Translations under genes and position numbers: made by a program
Assembly: GCF_900465055.1 (NCBI RefSeq)
Contig: NZ_LS483250.1
Coordinates: 4,340,001 to 4,404,000, forward strand
Source: Moritella yayanosii
GTDB lineage: Bacteria > Pseudomonadota > Gammaproteobacteria > Enterobacterales > Moritellaceae
Length of the DNA: 64,000 nucleotides
Direction: 5' to 3'
Shown here: one piece after another, positions 17,504 through 26,605 of the stretch
How positions within the stretch are numbered: position 1 is the first letter of the stretch
Layout: each line of letters starts with the position of its first letter
The notes under the pieces: model-generated
What the model was told of the DNA's origin: nothing
Database searches by the model: none
What the model saw: the letters and a program-made list of their open reading frames with translations, nothing else

Positions 17504-17579
17504 AATAAACCATCATCCCGGCATATCTGCCGGGACTTGCCAAATTTCCTTAAGTCAAACTATATTGTCGTAAGCTCAC

Positions 17580-17733
17580 GATTGTATCTTCATAGAGCAA
17601 GGTGGTATTGAGGGTTGTCATTTTGATTATAGCGATCTACGCGATTCATCTTTTAAGAACTGCCAACTATCAATGTCTAACTTCACTGGCGCGAAATGTT
17701 TTGGGATTGAATTTAAGGATTGCGATTTAAAGG
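17580..17733 (+). repeat. 154-bp direct repeat flanking IS66, right copy
   Basis: Right partner of 14872-15025. IS66 normally duplicates 8 bp, so this length needs another explanation, such as recombination between two IS66 copies inserted at different points of the gene. Confidence 0.9.
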
Positions 17734-18103
17734 GGGCGAATTTCATATTAGCTACTTTCTCAAATCAAGTAAGTAATAGAATGTATTTCTGCTCGGCATA
17801 TATTACGGGATGTAACTTATCCTACGTAAATTTTGAACGACAATGTATAGAGAAATGTGATCTATTTGAAAACAAATGGATTGGCGCGAATCTACAAGGC
17901 GCTTCTTTAAAAGAGTCTGATTTAAGTCGGGGTCATTTTCAGAAGATTCTTGGAGTCAGTTTCACATGCAGGGTTGTAACTTAAGTCACTCGGACTTGAA
18001 TGGTTTAGACCCTCGAAAAGTGGACCTCGATGGTGTGAAAATTTGCGCTTGGCAACAGGAACAGTTGCTTGAACAACTCGGACTCATTATTTTACGAGAT
18101 TAG
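17580..18103 (+). pseudogene. qnr: qnr-like gene, 3' part with duplicated segment and frameshift
   Basis: The first 154 bp repeat 14872-15025. The rest continues the Qnr-like protein (MYFCSAYITGCNLSY, NKWIGANLQGA, ESDLSRGHFQ). At about 17942 the frame breaks: one frame ends CRVVT at 17984, while the true C-terminus (SQFHMQGCNLSHSDL...EQLGLIILRD) runs in another frame to TAG at 18101-18103. Adding one A in CAGAAGATTC would restore it. The gene therefore carries two independent lesions, the IS66 disruption and this frameshift. Confidence 0.85.
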
Positions 18104-18138
18104 CCATATTATTATATGTTTAGTGGTTCTGTGAATCT

Positions 18139-18157
18139 GGCTTCCTCGTTGGAGGCT
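18139..18157 (+). terminator. Terminator-like hairpin after the qnr-like gene
   Basis: GGCTTCC and GGAGGCT form a 7-bp stem (two wobble pairs) with a T-rich tail. The flanking text (TAGTGGTTCTGTGAAT) is also found after the cupin gene at 30936-30950, so the hairpin belongs to a repeated segment. The rest of 18158-18494 has no gene; its last 130 bases are the yaeP leader shared with 3160-3286. Confidence 0.5.
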
Positions 18158-18494
18158 TTGTTGATTTTGGGGAATCTTTATTTCAGAGTAAATATGATAT
18201 GAACATCTTGTTATGCCTGTTATACGTAGGATTGCAATAGTCAAAAAACTGATATATTTATGGCATTAACTTCCTTGCGTGGATAAAACTCAGTTTACAC
18301 TTAACACAATGCGACTTCGGCATTTTTTGGGCTTACGAGAATATACTTTCATTACCACTTTAGTGTCTACATTTACCAACTAAGATCAACGCATCTCCAA
18401 TCCGTCCATCTTAACGCTCGACATTAAATTACTGCCAAGGCTAAAATAGCCTTATCTTTGTTTTAAACAGATTCTTCTTTATTAAGGTATTACC

Positions 18495-18698
18495 ATGAAC
18501 GTTTATCAGTGTTGTGACAAAATCCGTGAACTGTATTCATTAATTGGCAGTGGTGATCAGGGTTATATTCCAAAAGCGATTGGCTGTGCGATTAAAGCAT
18601 TAAACGATATTGCTGGTGACGAGTCTTTGCCTGCCGATATTCGTGATAACGCGGCCTTTGCAGCAGCAAACTTACTTATCTCAGACTTTGAAGATTAG
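18495..18698 (+). CDS. yaeP: YaeP (UPF0253) family protein
   Basis: 67 residues matching the E. coli YaeP pattern along the whole length: C(C)[28 protein letters not shown] then [17 protein letters not shown]. It is a small helical protein of unknown function, conserved in gammaproteobacteria. The start has TTAAGG upstream. A truncated second copy with the same leader lies at 3287-3412, showing that this locus was duplicated. A terminator-like hairpin follows 12 bases after the stop. Confidence 0.9.
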   Translation: MNVYQCCDKIRELYSLIGSGDQGYIPKAIGCAIKALNDIAGDESLPADIRDNAAFAAANLLISDFED

Positions 18699-18710
18699 CG
18701 ATTAAAAACA

Positions 18711-18747
18711 AAAGGTGAGCATGATAATAAAATCAATGCTCATCTTT
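18711..18747 (+). terminator. Terminator-like hairpin, copy 2 of 4
   Basis: AAAGGTGAGCAT pairs with ATGCTCATCTTT (one wobble). It is followed by GTTAGCTTAAATACGCA, the same tail as after the hairpins at 2001 and 31624. Confidence 0.65.
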
Positions 18748-18943
18748 GTTAGCTTAAATACGCAATTCTAGACCTATGTCAAAACAACCATATATTGAAA
18801 TAAAAAAAACAAGCATACATTGATATTACCGATATAAGTACGAGCGTTATATAGCCATGAAAATAGATATTTTTGGTTGACGTTATCTTGTACGGAATTT
18901 CGTCTAAGAAACAATTATGGTAATTAAGTGAGCTGATGACAGT

Positions 18944-19327
18944 ATGAAAAAAACGATTAATTATTTGATTGGGTTATTAATGCTGGTGCTTATTCAGGCA
19001 TGCAGCTCTACCGCAGAACATCAGTCCCAAGCAAATATCAAAGACCCTGCGATATTTGGACATTATACCTACGGACATGAGGTTAATAGTTTTCGACCTT
19101 GCAGAACAAAACAAGATTTTTGGGTTATAGGATCCAATGATATTCTTGAGCTTATGGCTAAAAAATATAGTGCGCTGGCAACGAAACCCTATGATGAAGT
19201 CTTCGTTGAAATAACGGGTGATGTTGAAAGTAAAGCCAGTGATGGTTTTGCCATGGATTACGATGGACAAATTCGTGTAACGAAATTAGTTCTAATGAAG
19301 AAAAAACATGCGACTGATTGTGAATAG
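18944..19327 (+). CDS. Small outer-membrane-type lipoprotein, NlpE-like OB domain possible
   Basis: 127 residues: signal peptide with lipobox IQAC (Cys20), Ser at +2 (outer-membrane sorting expected). The mature part has the order GHYTYGHEVNSFRPC ... FWV ... PYDEVFVEITGDVESK. This recalls the OB-fold C-terminal half of NlpE-type lipoproteins (a PC motif, then a strand with xVxVxGxV). That similarity is my reading, not a search result. The final CE provides a second Cys that could pair with the PC cysteine. The stretch 18752-18943 upstream is non-coding, and part of its 3' end is duplicated at 2166-2215. Confidence 0.65.
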   Translation: MKKTINYLIGLLMLVLIQACSSTAEHQSQANIKDPAIFGHYTYGHEVNSFRPCRTKQDFWVIGSNDILELMAKKYSALATKPYDEVFVEITGDVESKASDGFAMDYDGQIRVTKLVLMKKKHATDCE

Positions 19328-19357
19328 CTAATGTCGCAAGCAAGTGTCGCAATACAA

Positions 19358-19403
19358 AAAGGCGAGCACGATAATGGACATGTCCACATCAATGCTCGCC
19401 TTT
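19358..19403 (+). terminator. Terminator-like hairpin, copy 3 of 4
   Basis: AAAGGCGAGCA and TGCTCGCCTTT are perfect arms; the loop itself contains the palindrome TGGACATGTCCA. It ends the lipoprotein transcript. Bases 19404-19489 hold no gene I can name. Confidence 0.7.
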
Positions 19404-19489
19404 GTATATTTTAGGCCAAGCTCTTTCCAATGCATCAAGTCCATCAAATGGTTCCTGCATTCCTTGAATTGAGAGTAATTGTTTTTGGG

Positions 19490-19595
19490 TGTCTGGATGA
19501 AATCTCAAGGCAGTATGTCAATGAGTGAAATTGACGTTATTGAGCATCCAATTTTCACGAACGTAAATTATCCGAAAAAGGGTTTAGATTCTTAA
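19490..19595 (+). pseudogene. Internally deleted remnant of the IS1634-type transposase
   Basis: Three short blocks match the intact transposase at 27001-28620 in order but with deletions between them: its bases ~28008-28076, ~28163-28186 and ~28281-28294. It is the scar of an older copy of the same element. Confidence 0.75.
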
Positions 19596-19757
19596 TCGGC
19601 ATTTCAGAAGCCCATATGCAACGTTAGTTTAAAGTAGCAACGGGACTATCGGTTGGTCATTATATTCGTAACCGCCGTTTAAGTCGTGCAGCAATCGATA
19701 ATACTACGACCGATAAACGTATTATTGATGTAGCGATGGATTTTGATTTTTGCAGGT
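19596..19757 (+). pseudogene. AraC-family regulator fragment
   Basis: The plus-strand frame reads like the first helix-turn-helix of AraC regulators (ISEAHMQR, a stop, then FKVATGLSVGHYIRNRRLSRA...RIIDVAMDFDF) and is cut on both sides. The left neighbour is IS debris. On the right it runs head-on into the siderophore-interacting protein gene, whose 3' end it replaces. Confidence 0.65.
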
Positions 19758-20541
19758 CATTTATTTTCGCTATTTTGTGGCTGTCTTCAGTGCAACCTTG
19801 TTTCCAATAACTACTGATATAAATATCGTTTTTAGCGACTTCTTTTTCATTGCGGAAATAGGTGCGAAGTCCTTTCATTTGATCGAACTCACTCGCACTC
19901 CACACTGCTACTCGACCAGGCTTCCAGGGTTGAGCACGTACTAAATCGACAAGGTCATTTCTCTGGTAATTGAGACTCTCTGACTTAATATGCCAAATTA
20001 CCTCAATACCTTGTGGTTTAATTAATGCTTGCTTGTCTAACTCGTGATTAATTTCAATAACGGCATAACCCGTTGCGCTAAATGGAAGCGCTTCTAATTT
20101 TTCAGATAAAGCCGGTAATGCGGTCATATCTGCTACTAGAAAGAACCAATCTGCATCGCTTGCTAAGCCTTTGATGTAGCCCGGACCAACGATTGAAATT
20201 TGACTACCAACCTTTGCTTGTTGTGACCAATTAGATGCAAAACCACCATTTTCAAAATTTACACTATCCGCTATGTGATGACGTACAAAATCAATATCAA
20301 ATTCATTCTGCGCTTGTCTTAAGTTACGAATGGTATAAGTGCGCATCTTAGGGCGAGTATTCTCTGCAATAGCTGAGATGTCTGTTCCACCATTATCATT
20401 AAACAAGAGTTTAATATAGCCGCCATTACTGTCAGTTTCAAAATCAGAAATATCATCTGCTTTAAAGGTAATTCGCTGCATATTTTGGGTTAACAGGACA
20501 TTATTAATAACCGTTAATAGGCGTGATGTTGGTTTACTCAT
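19660..20541 (-). CDS. Siderophore-interacting protein (ferric-siderophore reductase), chimeric C-terminus
   Basis: 293 residues. The FAD-binding domain has RTYTIR near residue 75 and DIDFVRH; a NAD(P)H-binding domain follows with VGPGY, then FFLVADMTALPAL and the final WKPGRVAVWSASEFDQM / DIYISSYWKQG block typical of ViuB/SIP proteins. These reduce Fe(III)-siderophore in the cytoplasm to release iron. The last ~30 residues (from about KINDLQKS) are read from the reversed AraC fragment, so the natural end is lost. The core appears complete and may still work. The start ATG at 20541 has AAGGAAACC upstream. It is the last gene of the uptake operon. Confidence 0.85.
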   Translation of the reverse strand: MSKPTSRLLTVINNVLLTQNMQRITFKADDISDFETDSNGGYIKLLFNDNGGTDISAIAENTRPKMRTYTIRNLRQAQNEFDIDFVRHHIADSVNFENGGFASNWSQQAKVGSQISIVGPGYIKGLASDADWFFLVADMTALPALSEKLEALPFSATGYAVIEINHELDKQALIKPQGIEVIWHIKSESLNYQRNDLVDLVRAQPWKPGRVAVWSASEFDQMKGLRTYFRNEKEVAKNDIYISSYWKQGCTEDSHKIAKINDLQKSKSIATSIIRLSVVVLSIAARLKRRLRI

Positions 20542-20604
20542 AGAAGGTTTCCTTTATCTTCGATTATTTTCACTGGCTACTATTTTAATTTGAAATGGTA
20601 TTTA

Positions 20605-21366
20605 TTATTGACCGTAGTACATGCAAATACGTTGCCCATTTATCACATGAATATTAAACTCAGTTTCATAAAGTTCTGACAGTACCTCTTTTTTGATCAC
20701 TTCAGCCACCGTACCATTTGCAACCACCTTACCTTTTTTTAGCGCAATAATATTGTCAGAATAACAGGAAGCAAAGTTAATATCATGGATCACAATCACT
20801 ACCGCTTTATCTAATTCATGAGCCAGTGTTTTTAAGTTTTTCATAATTTGCAATGAGTGTTTAATATCAAGATTATTAAGTGGTTCATCTAAAAACACAT
20901 AATCGGTGTCCTGTGCAACCACCATTGCAATAAAGGCCAATTGACGTTGACCGCCACTTAATTGATCAAGGAACTTATTTTGGATGGCAGCTAAATCAAG
21001 ATAGTTAATCGATTTATCAATCATTTCATTATCAAAATTGGTTAACTTACCTTGGCTATAAGGGAATCGCCCAAAAGCGACTAATTCACGTACGGTAAAA
21101 CGCATATTAATATTGTTAGATTGACGTAATACCGATAGTTTTTTGGCTAAGGCTTTACTATCCCAATCCCAAACGTCTTGATTTTCAATTAATACACTAC
21201 CGCTATCTTTTTTTAATAAACGGCTAGCCATTGATAATACTGTACTTTTACCTGCACCGTTGGGGCCAATAATCGATGTTACTTCCCCCTTAATAAATGA
21301 GCCGGAGACTTGATCAACGACTTTTTGTTGACCAAATGATTTAGATATTTTCTGCAATGAAATCAT
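20605..21366 (-). CDS. Ferric-siderophore ABC transporter ATP-binding protein
   Basis: 253 residues with Walker A GPNGAGKST, signature LSGGQRQ, Walker B YVFLDEP and the H-loop VIHD. It belongs to the FecE/FepC group and energises import through the two permeases encoded just upstream. It is separated from the permease gene by 8 bases. The frame is intact and the length is typical (about 250-260). Confidence 0.92.
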   Translation of the reverse strand: MISLQKISKSFGQQKVVDQVSGSFIKGEVTSIIGPNGAGKSTVLSMASRLLKKDSGSVLIENQDVWDWDSKALAKKLSVLRQSNNINMRFTVRELVAFGRFPYSQGKLTNFDNEMIDKSINYLDLAAIQNKFLDQLSGGQRQLAFIAMVVAQDTDYVFLDEPLNNLDIKHSLQIMKNLKTLAHELDKAVVIVIHDINFASCYSDNIIALKKGKVVANGTVAEVIKKEVLSELYETEFNIHVINGQRICMYYGQ

Positions 21367-21374
21367 AGGATTCT

Positions 21375-22325
21375 CTATTGTATTTTTTGTCTAACAAGCA
21401 GTGATAAGAAATATAAACCACCGAGAAAATTAATCACAACACTTAAGGTAGTTTCAAATTTAAAGATATTCTCAATCACCCATTGTCCAGATAACAACAT
21501 CGACATTGCTATTAAGCTACTGCCCAGTAATAAGGTTTTATGGCGGTAAGTATGAAAGAACTCTTTTGCTAAATTAGCCACCAATAAACCAAAGAACATC
21601 ACGGGGCCGACTAATGCCGTCGACACAGAGATAAGGATCGCTACTAAGATAAGTACTTTTTTAGTTACTTTGCCGGTATCAACTCCTAAGCTCGTTGCGT
21701 TATCATTATCAAGCCAAAACACATCTAGTAGATTAGACATACGAAATAGTAATACACTAATCAATAACAACGGGATCACGCAGTAATACACTAGCTGTTG
21801 ATTAATGTTATTAAAGCTAGCAAACATGCTACTTTGGATAACAGAAAATTCGTTTGGATCAACTAACATGATAAAAAAAGATGAAATATTCGAAAATAAC
21901 TGCCCGAATATGACACCCAGTAAAAGTAGCGTAATCACATTGCTGTTGTTGTTCTTAAAATAAAAGCCAAACAATAACAGTGAGAAACCCACCATAATAG
22001 TCACTGACAACGCGAAGTTCACAAATGGGTTTAATAGGAAAACGCTGAAGCTACCAAAAATCACAACGACTAATACTTGCGTTAATAAATACAGAGCATC
22101 AAAACCCATAATGCTTGGCGTTAAAATTCGATTATGGGTAATGGTTTGAAATACTAATGATGATTGAGCAATCGCAATGCTGGCCAAAATCATGGCTAAG
22201 ACTTTAGGTATGCGTCGTGATAAAAAGTATTCATAGTTTGAGGCATCTAAGCCAATACCAATAAATAGAAAAATAAACACAGCAGTGATTATTGCCAACC
22301 CTGTTAATTTAACCGAATCAGACAT
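21375..22325 (-). CDS. Ferric-siderophore ABC permease, FecCD family (second subunit)
   Basis: 316 residues, about 9-10 hydrophobic helices, with the conserved SLVFQTITHNRILTPSIMGFDALY block where FecCD proteins have Q...RNPLA.P..LG. The cytoplasmic GVDTGKVTKK loop contacts the ATPase. It overlaps the first permease gene by 8 bases. With 22318-23253 it forms the heterodimeric channel. The Fat/Vct/Ycl-type catechol importers are the closest comparison I can make. Confidence 0.9.
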   Translation of the reverse strand: MSDSVKLTGLAIITAVFIFLFIGIGLDASNYEYFLSRRIPKVLAMILASIAIAQSSLVFQTITHNRILTPSIMGFDALYLLTQVLVVVIFGSFSVFLLNPFVNFALSVTIMVGFSLLLFGFYFKNNNSNVITLLLLGVIFGQLFSNISSFFIMLVDPNEFSVIQSSMFASFNNINQQLVYYCVIPLLLISVLLFRMSNLLDVFWLDNDNATSLGVDTGKVTKKVLILVAILISVSTALVGPVMFFGLLVANLAKEFFHTYRHKTLLLGSSLIAMSMLLSGQWVIENIFKFETTLSVVINFLGGLYFLSLLVRQKIQ

Positions 22326-23253
22326 TTTGCTTTCCTTTCACGATAAAGAAAATAAACACCACGCCACCAAGAATGCTAATGATCATAGATATTGGGATTT
22401 CATAGGGGAAGATGATGACACGTCCGAGAACATCACAAAACAAGATTAGAATCGCACCAACTACAGCGGTTAAGGGAATATTTTTACGTAGATTATCGCC
22501 ATAAAATTGTGTGACTAAGTTAGGCACAATTAAACCAAGAAACGGGAGCTGACCAACAATCATGACCACACTTGCCGACATAATTGATACCAACATTATG
22601 CCAATAAATAATGTTTTCTTATAGTTGAGACCAATATTGGTGGCGAAGTCTTTGCCCATACCTACCGCAGACAAGCGAGTCGCATACCAGTAACTTATAA
22701 CAGAGATAGGCAAGGCGATATAAAGAAGCTCGTAATCGCCTTGTAGAGTATTGGCAAAATTTGCGACTGTCCAACCAGAAAGGTTTTGCAAGGCATCATA
22801 CTTATAAGCCAAGAAGGTTGCAGCAGACGATACTACATTACCAAAAATGATCCCCACTAAGGGAACAAAAATAGCGTTCTTAAATTGGATGCGATGGATA
22901 AATCGAATGAAAATCAGGGTGCCTGCAATGGAAGTGCCAAAAATCAATAGCAAGTTGTCGCCATGACCAAAGATAACTAAGCTCAGTACATAACCTAACA
23001 TGGCACATTCAATGGTACCGGATGTAGAAGGGGCTGCAAATCGGTTCTGGCTGATCTGTTGCATGATCAAACCAGCGATACTCAGCCCTGCACCGGATAA
23101 TAAAATAGCTAATAATCGAGGTAAGCGACTAACTAATAAAAGCTCTAATGCCTCAGTATTACCACGAAAAATAGCCGATAATGATAAATCGGCTACACCA
23201 ATAAAGACAGATGTAATACTCAGTATTACCAGAGAAAATAATAACTTTTTCAA
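22318..23253 (-). CDS. Ferric-siderophore ABC permease, FecCD family (first subunit)
   Basis: 311 residues, multi-helix, with LPRLLAILLSGAGLSIAG and QQISQNRFAAPSTSGT near the N-terminus and GQLPFLGLIVPNLV in the second half, the standard BtuC/FecCD landmarks. It sits between the binding-protein gene and the second permease. The 90 bases before it have no separate promoter that I can identify, so co-transcription with the binding-protein gene is likely. Confidence 0.9.
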   Translation of the reverse strand: MKKLLFSLVILSITSVFIGVADLSLSAIFRGNTEALELLLVSRLPRLLAILLSGAGLSIAGLIMQQISQNRFAAPSTSGTIECAMLGYVLSLVIFGHGDNLLLIFGTSIAGTLIFIRFIHRIQFKNAIFVPLVGIIFGNVVSSAATFLAYKYDALQNLSGWTVANFANTLQGDYELLYIALPISVISYWYATRLSAVGMGKDFATNIGLNYKKTLFIGIMLVSIMSASVVMIVGQLPFLGLIVPNLVTQFYGDNLRKNIPLTAVVGAILILFCDVLGRVIIFPYEIPISMIISILGGVVFIFFIVKGKQNV

Positions 23254-23343
23254 AACAAACCTCAGCCTATCTGATCGGTATCAGCTTATGAATGGCTAAT
23301 ACCGTTCGGCTTTATTGATAATTAATCTAAAAAATTAATGGAA

Positions 23344-24252
23344 TTAATTAAGATGAATAGCCTGCTTGATATCAGCAATCATTTGATCAGTTGCGGTAAC
23401 GCCAGCAATTGCTAAGTACCATGCGCTTAGATCTAGGTAGGTGATTTTGTTATTTTTATAAGCATCGGTGGATTTCACTAGTGGATTATCAAACGCTTGT
23501 CTGGTGCTATTGTCATCTTTATTCAGTAATTTATCCCTATCAACGATCAGTAAATTGGTTGGGTTTATGTTACGAATATATTCATAGGAAACTAAATTTC
23601 CATGAGTTGACTCTTTGATTCCTTCAGCCGCTTCTTTAAAACCAAAATCGTTGTAAATAGCGGAGAATCGAGATTGCGAACCAAATGTCGTAATGTTGCC
23701 ACCAGAACTCATGACGGTAAGTGCTGCAGCATTATTTTTTTGATTATAGCTTTTTATTTTATTGATCTGCTGATCAACACTTGCAATCTTCTCTTCTACT
23801 TTTCCTTTAATATCAAACACTTCACCTATAACACGCCATTGCATTTTAGTACTTTCCCAATATGCTTGTGAATCAACGGCAAAAACTATCGTAGGCGCAA
23901 TCTTAGATAGCTCTTTATAAGATGTCATAGCACGAGGACCAATGATGATTAAATCCGGTTTTTGCATATAAATCGTTTCAAAATCAGGCTCATGCAGACT
24001 GCCAGAGGAAGCAAACTGGTTACCCTTATATTTAGCTAAATAGTCCGGTAGCATAGGTGCCTTTGTTACCGCTACAGGTGTGATCCCAAAATAATCAATG
24101 GCATCGAGTACACCCATTCCGGTTACAACGACACGTTCAGGATTAGTTTCAAGGGTTGTATCCCCTAATGCGTGAGAAACCGTAATGGTTTCAGCCTGGA
24201 CAAAGCTAGAAACAACCAAACTAAGTAACATTATAGCGATACTTTTATTCAT
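23344..24252 (-). CDS. Periplasmic ferric-siderophore binding protein
   Basis: 302 residues with a Sec signal peptide (MNKSIAIMLLSLVVSSFVQA) and the FepB/FatB-type fold: NPERVVVTGMGVLDAIDYFG, then MQKPDLIIIGPRA and NPTNLLIVDRDKL. There is no lipobox, so it is soluble in the periplasm. It delivers the siderophore complex to the permeases. It is the first gene of the minus-strand operon, with a Fur-box-like sequence 56 bases upstream of its start. Confidence 0.9.
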   Translation of the reverse strand: MNKSIAIMLLSLVVSSFVQAETITVSHALGDTTLETNPERVVVTGMGVLDAIDYFGITPVAVTKAPMLPDYLAKYKGNQFASSGSLHEPDFETIYMQKPDLIIIGPRAMTSYKELSKIAPTIVFAVDSQAYWESTKMQWRVIGEVFDIKGKVEEKIASVDQQINKIKSYNQKNNAAALTVMSSGGNITTFGSQSRFSAIYNDFGFKEAAEGIKESTHGNLVSYEYIRNINPTNLLIVDRDKLLNKDDNSTRQAFDNPLVKSTDAYKNNKITYLDLSAWYLAIAGVTATDQMIADIKQAIHLN

Positions 24253-24307
24253 TTATTTAACACTCCAGATTAATATTTTCATCATTCTCATTGAGAGTAA
24301 CTATAAT

Positions 24308-24326
24308 GAAAACTATTATCATTCGC
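24308..24326. promoter_or_regulatory. Fur-box-like operator for the ABC importer operon
   Basis: GAAAACTATTATCATTCGC matches the 19-bp Fur consensus at 13 positions by my count. It is divergently placed between the importer operon and the receptor gene. Confidence 0.55.
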
Positions 24327-24542
24327 AATAGTGAAAGGTGAATTAAATCTAAGTGTCTGTATTATTTCAATAACTTTCATGGAAACTCAATTTCAGTTGC
24401 TTTGTGGTGAAAAAATTTGATCATAAATTGTTATGAAATTCGAGACCTACAATTCAATATTTCTCCCAATTTGTGCAGATTCGCCAAACTAAAACACAAT
24501 TATTTCAATTGTATAGATTAGATATCCCCAGAACACTCTATT

Positions 24543-24561
24543 GTAAATGATTATCATTATC
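24543..24561. promoter_or_regulatory. Strong Fur box before the TonB receptor gene
   Basis: GTAAATGATTATCATTATC matches the classical Fur consensus at 16 of 19 positions, 56 bases upstream of the receptor start. Iron repression is expected. Confidence 0.85.
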
Positions 24562-24616
24562 AGTTAAACTGAGAGGTAGAGCGGAAGACTACAACTCTAC
24601 TTAGGAAGTCTAAATT

Positions 24617-26605
24617 ATGAATAATGGAATATTGACTATGGAATTTAAATTATCATTACTTGCATTAGCGATTGCAGGAACTCTTGCCTCTCCCATCGCC
24701 CTAGCGGAAAAATCAGAATCAGATTCTTCACAGAAAAATCAGGATGCTGAAGTGTTCGTTGTTGTTGGCGAACTGACTAACTTCGCAGTGACTTACACTG
24801 AATTAGAAAAATATCAGGCACAAGACCTTGAAGATATTTTTAAAACAGACCCATCTGTTTCGGTTGGTGGCTCAATAGGAGTTGCACAAAAGGTCTACGT
24901 AAGGGGGTTAGAGGATACCTACCTTAACGTTACTGTGGATGGCGCACCGCAAACGAGTACCTTATTTCACCACACTGGACGTTTATCTATAGATCCATAC
25001 CTGTTAAAAACAGTTGAAGTTCAAGCGGGCGCAGGTGAAGCAACAAGTGGTTTTGGCGCACTCGGTGGTGCTATTCGATTCAAAACAAAAAGTGCTCATG
25101 ACTTATTAGCGCCAGGAGAAAGTTTCGGTGGCTCCGTTAGTGCGGGTTACTTTAGCAACAATGGATATAAAACAAGTGCCAGTTTATACGGTGAGATAAA
25201 TGAAAACTGGGGGGTTCTAGGTTCATTTGTCGTGAGCAGCAATGATAATATGGAAGACGGAAATGGCGACGAAATTTATGGTAGTGGCTCTGATCGAATG
25301 CTTGGCTTTATAAAAGTTGACGGTAATATTACTGATAACCAGACGTTAAGCCTAAGCTATGAAAATCGTAATGAAGATGGGGAGTTTGGTCAACGCCCGA
25401 ACTGGCCAACATTAGAAAATGATCCGCTATATCCATTAGAAATGCAACGACACACATTTACGGCTAACCATACCCTTAGCCAGAGTGAGCTTTTGAACCT
25501 CGAGAATACACTTTATTACACTCAGGCAGATATCACTCAAGATGGTCCATGGGGGGAATATAATGGTGAAGTTAACACTCTTGGGTTTGATGTACGTAAT
25601 ACCAGTAATCTAAGCCAGCATACCGTCACCTATGGGGTTGCGTACCGAGCCGATGAAGCAGCTGCGAAATCTCTTGAATCCGGCGCTGCCCCTGCGGTAA
25701 CAGAAGAGGGAGATGTATTTGGTTTATATGTTCAAGACCATTGGCAAATTACAGAGGCGATACTATTAAGCTTCGGTACTCGTTATGATTATTATAAAAT
25801 GGAACAACTATCTACTGGTACCAAAATAGACAGCGACGGTTTTAGCTCTAATATTGGTTTTAACTATCAATTTTTTGATGACTGGAGACTGAATGCCGGA
25901 TATGCGCAAGCCTTACGTGGTAAACAAGTTGGTGATACTTTCACAATTAGCTCATATACAATCAACCCAGATTTAAAAGAAGAAACATCTGAAAATGCCG
26001 AGGTCGGTATAGAGTATCAACGTGATAGTTGGTTAGCGTCTGCAACTGTTTTCCAAAGTACCATTGATGATGTCATTGATGTAGAAAGTGGCCAGTATGA
26101 AAATGTTGGCCAGCTAAAAACGAAAGGTTACGAGTTCAAAGCGACATATTGGTATGAAGACTTAACCGCTATCGCAAGTTTTAGCAGTGTAGATGCTAAG
26201 TTGAATGGTCAAGCACTTAATGGATATGATCATATTGGTATAGGAAACTCACGAGGTGATACCTTTGGTCTAAACCTTACTTATGATGTTAATCCAGATC
26301 TAGAGTTTGGCTGGAACTATGTCTACGTTGCTGATCTAAATAATGTAGACGTAATAAACGATTATGTAGCTCCAGGTACATCCATTGATAAGCCGGGATA
26401 CCAAGTACATGATATCTTCGTGCAGTGGTACCCATTAGGTAGCCAAGATCTAAATGTTAATCTTACTGTCAGCAATTTATTCAACGAATACTATCGTGAT
26501 CATTCTAGTATAGGTGACTACACTGATATTCCTGGTTTTGGAAGGGTGTCCGGCGTTTACGCTGCAGGCCGAGACGTACGCTTAGGGGTTAATTATAGTT
26601 TCTAG
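24617..26605 (+). CDS. TonB-dependent ferric-siderophore receptor
   Basis: 662 residues: signal peptide ending near ALAEK, a TonB-box-like EVFVVVGEL, then a plug domain (VYVRGLEDTYLNVTVDGAP ... GFGALGGAIRFKTK) and a 22-strand beta-barrel ending in an aromatic residue (LGVNYSF). It imports a ferric chelate across the outer membrane. It is divergent from the ABC importer and preceded by a strong Fur box. I chose ATG 24617 because AGGAAG lies 9 bases upstream; the internal ATG at 24638 has no such site. The specific siderophore cannot be read from sequence. No siderophore synthesis genes are in the window, so use of a foreign siderophore is plausible. Confidence 0.93.
   Translation: MNNGILTMEFKLSLLALAIAGTLASPIALAEKSESDSSQKNQDAEVFVVVGELTNFAVTYTELEKYQAQDLEDIFKTDPSVSVGGSIGVAQKVYVRGLEDTYLNVTVDGAPQTSTLFHHTGRLSIDPYLLKTVEVQAGAGEATSGFGALGGAIRFKTKSAHDLLAPGESFGGSVSAGYFSNNGYKTSASLYGEINENWGVLGSFVVSSNDNMEDGNGDEIYGSGSDRMLGFIKVDGNITDNQTLSLSYENRNEDGEFGQRPNWPTLENDPLYPLEMQRHTFTANHTLSQSELLNLENTLYYTQADITQDGPWGEYNGEVNTLGFDVRNTSNLSQHTVTYGVAYRADEAAAKSLESGAAPAVTEEGDVFGLYVQDHWQITEAILLSFGTRYDYYKMEQLSTGTKIDSDGFSSNIGFNYQFFDDWRLNAGYAQALRGKQVGDTFTISSYTINPDLKEETSENAEVGIEYQRDSWLASATVFQSTIDDVIDVESGQYENVGQLKTKGYEFKATYWYEDLTAIASFSSVDAKLNGQALNGYDHIGIGNSRGDTFGLNLTYDVNPDLEFGWNYVYVADLNNVDVINDYVAPGTSIDKPGYQVHDIFVQWYPLGSQDLNVNLTVSNLFNEYYRDHSSIGDYTDIPGFGRVSGVYAAGRDVRLGVNYSF

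Larger units (their letters stand above)
15026..17579 (+). mobile_element. IS66-family insertion sequence
   Basis: A 2554-bp element with the three standard genes. The ends are imperfect inverted repeats: left GTGAGCTTACGACAAGATAG, right (reverse complement) GTGAGCTTACGACAATATAG. It is flanked not by the usual 8-bp duplication but by a 154-bp direct repeat of the host qnr-like gene (14872-15025 and 17580-17733). Confidence 0.9.
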
